Assembly (NCBI GenBank): GCA_030669465.1
Contig: DAOVDN010000087.1
Location: 1-5,889 of the forward strand
Reading direction: 5' to 3'
Length of the DNA: 5,889 bases
Source of the DNA: Desulfobacterales bacterium
Lineage (GTDB): Bacteria > Desulfobacterota > Desulfobacteria > Desulfobacterales > ETH-SRB1
Made by a program: the position numbers and the translations under genes. Below are positions 4,368-5,889 of this stretch, piece after piece; within the stretch, counting starts at the first letter, position 1; each line of letters starts with the position of its first letter. A model generated the notes under the pieces. That model made no database searches, was not told where the DNA came from, and saw nothing but the letters and a program-made list of their open reading frames with translations.

Positions 4368-5840
4368 ATGGCATCCATTCTTATCATCGATGACGACAAA
4401 ATACTTTGCGATATGCTGTCCGATATGGTGAGCCAGATGGGACATGACGTCATATGCGCTTTCAGCCTTAAGGATGGGCTCGAAGAGGCGTATTTGAAAG
4501 CATTTGATGTTGTCTTTCTTGATGTGCGGCTGCCGGATGGAAATGGGCTGAATGCGTTGCCGGAGATCGGGCGGACACCTTCTTTGCCTGAGGTGATTAT
4601 TATTACCGGCAAAGGCGATCCGGATGGAGCCGAGCTTGCCATCAAAAGCGGTGCATGGGACTACATTGAGAAATCGTCTTCGATAAAACAGATTACATTG
4701 TCACTTGTTCGTGCCATGCAATATCGTGAGGAAAAGATCGCAAAGCCAGTTGGGGTCCTGAAACTGGATGGTATTATTGGAAAAGCCCCGCAGATGAAGG
4801 CTTGTTTTGACCTTGTGGCCCAGGGGGCAAATAGCGATGCCGGCGTTCTAATTACCGGTGAAACCGGTACCGGCAAAGAACTTTTTGCGCGAGCAATCCA
4901 CGCCAATAGCCCACGGGCCGATAAAAGTTTTGTGGTGGTCGATTGTGCAGCGCTTCCTGAGACGCTTGTCGAAAGCGTTCTGTTTGGGCATGAAAAGGGG
5001 GCATTTACAGGAGCAGACAGGGCCCAGGAAGGCCTGATCAGGCAGGCTGATGGAGGGACGCTTTTTCTCGATGAGGTAGGCGAGCTCCCAATGCCTGTCC
5101 AGAAAGCTTTTCTCCGTGTGCTTCAGGAACACCGTTTTCGACCAGTGGGTGGAAAAAAAGAGATCAAGAGCAATTTCAGAACAGTAGCGGCAACTAACCG
5201 GGATCTGCATGATATGGTAAAGGACGGGCGGTTTCGTAATGACCTGCTCTTTCGCCTTAAGTCCATAACCATGAATCTCCCCACACTGAGAGAACGCCGC
5301 GAGGACATCAGGGAGTTAGTTCTGTACTATATAGGTAAACTTTGTGAACGCTACGGGATGGAAACAAAGGGTTTTTCTCCTGAATTTCTTGAGACGCTCG
5401 TTGCGCATAACTGGCCCGGAAATGTGCGAGAATTGGTAAATATCCTGGAAGGGGCGCTTGCGGCAGCACGTTACAGCCCCACCTTATTTCCAAAGCATTT
5501 GCCCGTCCATATGCGCGTCCAGGTGGCACAGACCTCGGTCGGCAAGGAGCCCAGGAGCAAAGATAGCCAAATAGAGGGTTCCGGCCTTTCAAGGAGCCTG
5601 CCCACACTACGAGAATTTCGAGAAACAGGTATAGCTGAATTGGAACGGCGATATTTAAAAGAGCTGATATTGCTTGCGCAGGGCAATGTCAAAAAGGCCT
5701 GTCAGATTTCCGGTCTGTCTCGATCTCGTTTTTATGCCCTTCTTAAAAAATGTGAAATATCCGGTTCCGGCCGTATCTATTCCGTCATTCCCCCATTAAT
5801 GTCCTGCGAAACAGGACAGACTCCTGTTTTTCAGGAATGA
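4368..5840 (+). CDS. NtrC-family sigma-54-dependent response regulator (REC-AAA+-Fis HTH)
   Basis: This complete 490-residue enhancer-binding protein has a receiver (about 3-118: D8-D10, phospho-acceptor D52, T80, K102), a sigma-54 interaction AAA+ domain (about 135-360) and a Fis-type helix-turn-helix (about 425-462). The ATPase shows Walker A GETGTGKE (164-171), the sigma-54-contacting loop GAFTGA (211-216), Walker B TLFLDEVGEL (231-240), likely arginine fingers R290 and R296, and HNWPGNVREL (347-356). It should hydrolyse ATP to open sigma-54 promoters when D52 is phosphorylated, probably by the preceding hybrid kinase. ATG 4368 gives the canonical MASILIIDDD start but lacks a visible Shine-Dalgarno site. 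The last 25 or so residues, after LLKKCEI, extend beyond the usual end; their final codons run through the dyad array starting at 5800. Target promoters are outside the window. Confidence 0.95.
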   Translation: MASILIIDDDKILCDMLSDMVSQMGHDVICAFSLKDGLEEAYLKAFDVVFLDVRLPDGNGLNALPEIGRTPSLPEVIIITGKGDPDGAELAIKSGAWDYIEKSSSIKQITLSLVRAMQYREEKIAKPVGVLKLDGIIGKAPQMKACFDLVAQGANSDAGVLITGETGTGKELFARAIHANSPRADKSFVVVDCAALPETLVESVLFGHEKGAFTGADRAQEGLIRQADGGTLFLDEVGELPMPVQKAFLRVLQEHRFRPVGGKKEIKSNFRTVAATNRDLHDMVKDGRFRNDLLFRLKSITMNLPTLRERREDIRELVLYYIGKLCERYGMETKGFSPEFLETLVAHNWPGNVRELVNILEGALAAARYSPTLFPKHLPVHMRVQVAQTSVGKEPRSKDSQIEGSGLSRSLPTLREFRETGIAELERRYLKELILLAQGNVKKACQISGLSRSRFYALLKKCEISGSGRIYSVIPPLMSCETGQTPVFQE

Positions 5841-5861
5841 GTTCTCTTTTATAGGACAGAC
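5800..5861. promoter_or_regulatory. Three dyads at 20-base spacing, candidate enhancer/operator array
   Basis: Dyad 1 is TGTCCTG-N5-CAGGACA (5800-5818, perfect 7-base arms). Dyad 2 is TCCTG-N5-CAGGA (5822-5836, perfect). Dyad 3 is the degenerate TTCTC-N5-TAGGA (5842-5856). Their centres are at 5809, 5829 and 5849, exactly 20 bases apart, about two helical turns. The flank CAGAC follows copies 1 and 3, making an 11-base direct repeat (AGGACAGACTC) at 5813 and 5853. Such helically phased dyads are typical of upstream activating sites for dimeric activators. The neighbouring sigma-54 regulator is the natural candidate, acting on a gene beyond the window. Binding is inferred. Confidence 0.55.
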
Positions 5862-5870
5862 TCGCCTGAT

Positions 5871-5889
5871 GATTGTCGATTGTCGATTG
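5871..5889. repeat. Heptamer repeat running off the window end
   Basis: GATTGTC occurs twice in full (5871-5877, 5878-5884), and a partial third copy GATTG reaches the last base. It is another heptamer array of different sequence from the others, beginning shortly after the dyads downstream of the sigma-54 regulator gene. Confidence 0.75.

Noticed and set aside
5822..5836. Intrinsic terminator of the sigma-54 regulator gene (TCCTG-TTTTT-CAGGA)
   Set aside because: The stem is only five base pairs, overlaps the stop region, has its T-run in the loop rather than after the stem, and fits better as one unit of the 20-base dyad series.

Overview
The window is a dense regulatory cluster of six same-strand genes with no metabolic or structural gene. 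In order: the C-terminal part of a NarL-type sensor kinase (1-429), a NarL/FixJ-type response regulator (586-1239), an RsbT-like anti-sigma-type kinase (1540-2007), an overlapping RsbX/SpoIIE-like phosphatase (1992-2579), a PAS hybrid histidine kinase with a C-terminal receiver (2746-4293), and an NtrC-type sigma-54 activator (4368-5840). The sigma-54 activator, hybrid kinase and Rsb-type switch proteins together suggest a Gram-negative environmental bacterium, most likely Desulfobacterota (the former Deltaproteobacteria). This is inferred from gene content and protein style; no rRNA or other marker is present. A sigma-54 activator argues against cyanobacteria, which lack that sigma factor.

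Layout. The first kinase/regulator pair forms one two-component system, separated by a 156-base spacer of short tandem repeats. A 300-base spacer (1240-1539) follows. It holds a long nested inverted repeat (1250-1360), three octamer copies (1393-1416), a 29-base palindrome (1419-1447) and AT-rich sequence, with no gene. The RsbT-like and RsbX-like genes overlap and must be co-expressed; a probable intrinsic terminator at 2662-2688 follows them. The hybrid kinase and sigma-54 regulator are 74 bases apart and look like a second two-component system. Three dyads at exact 20-base spacing (about 5800-5861) lie across the end of the regulator gene and look like binding sites serving the next gene beyond the window.

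How the genes may work together. The RsbT-like kinase and RsbX-like phosphatase would form an opposing serine/threonine phosphorylation pair acting on STAS-domain partners, as in RsbRST modules. No STAS protein (RsbR/RsbS) is in the window. The hybrid kinase would sense through its PAS domain and phosphorylate its own receiver and/or the sigma-54 activator. The link between the Rsb-type pair and the hybrid kinase is inferred from adjacency only.

The most distinctive feature is the spacer DNA. Every intergenic gap, and the last bases of the window, carries short direct repeats, most with a 7-base unit but with different unit sequences. These intrude into gene ends: they encode the C-terminus of the first kinase, the N-terminus of the RsbT-like protein and the last codons of the phosphatase. 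At the RsbT-like gene the number of heptamers decides whether the start codon with the best ribosome binding site is in frame.
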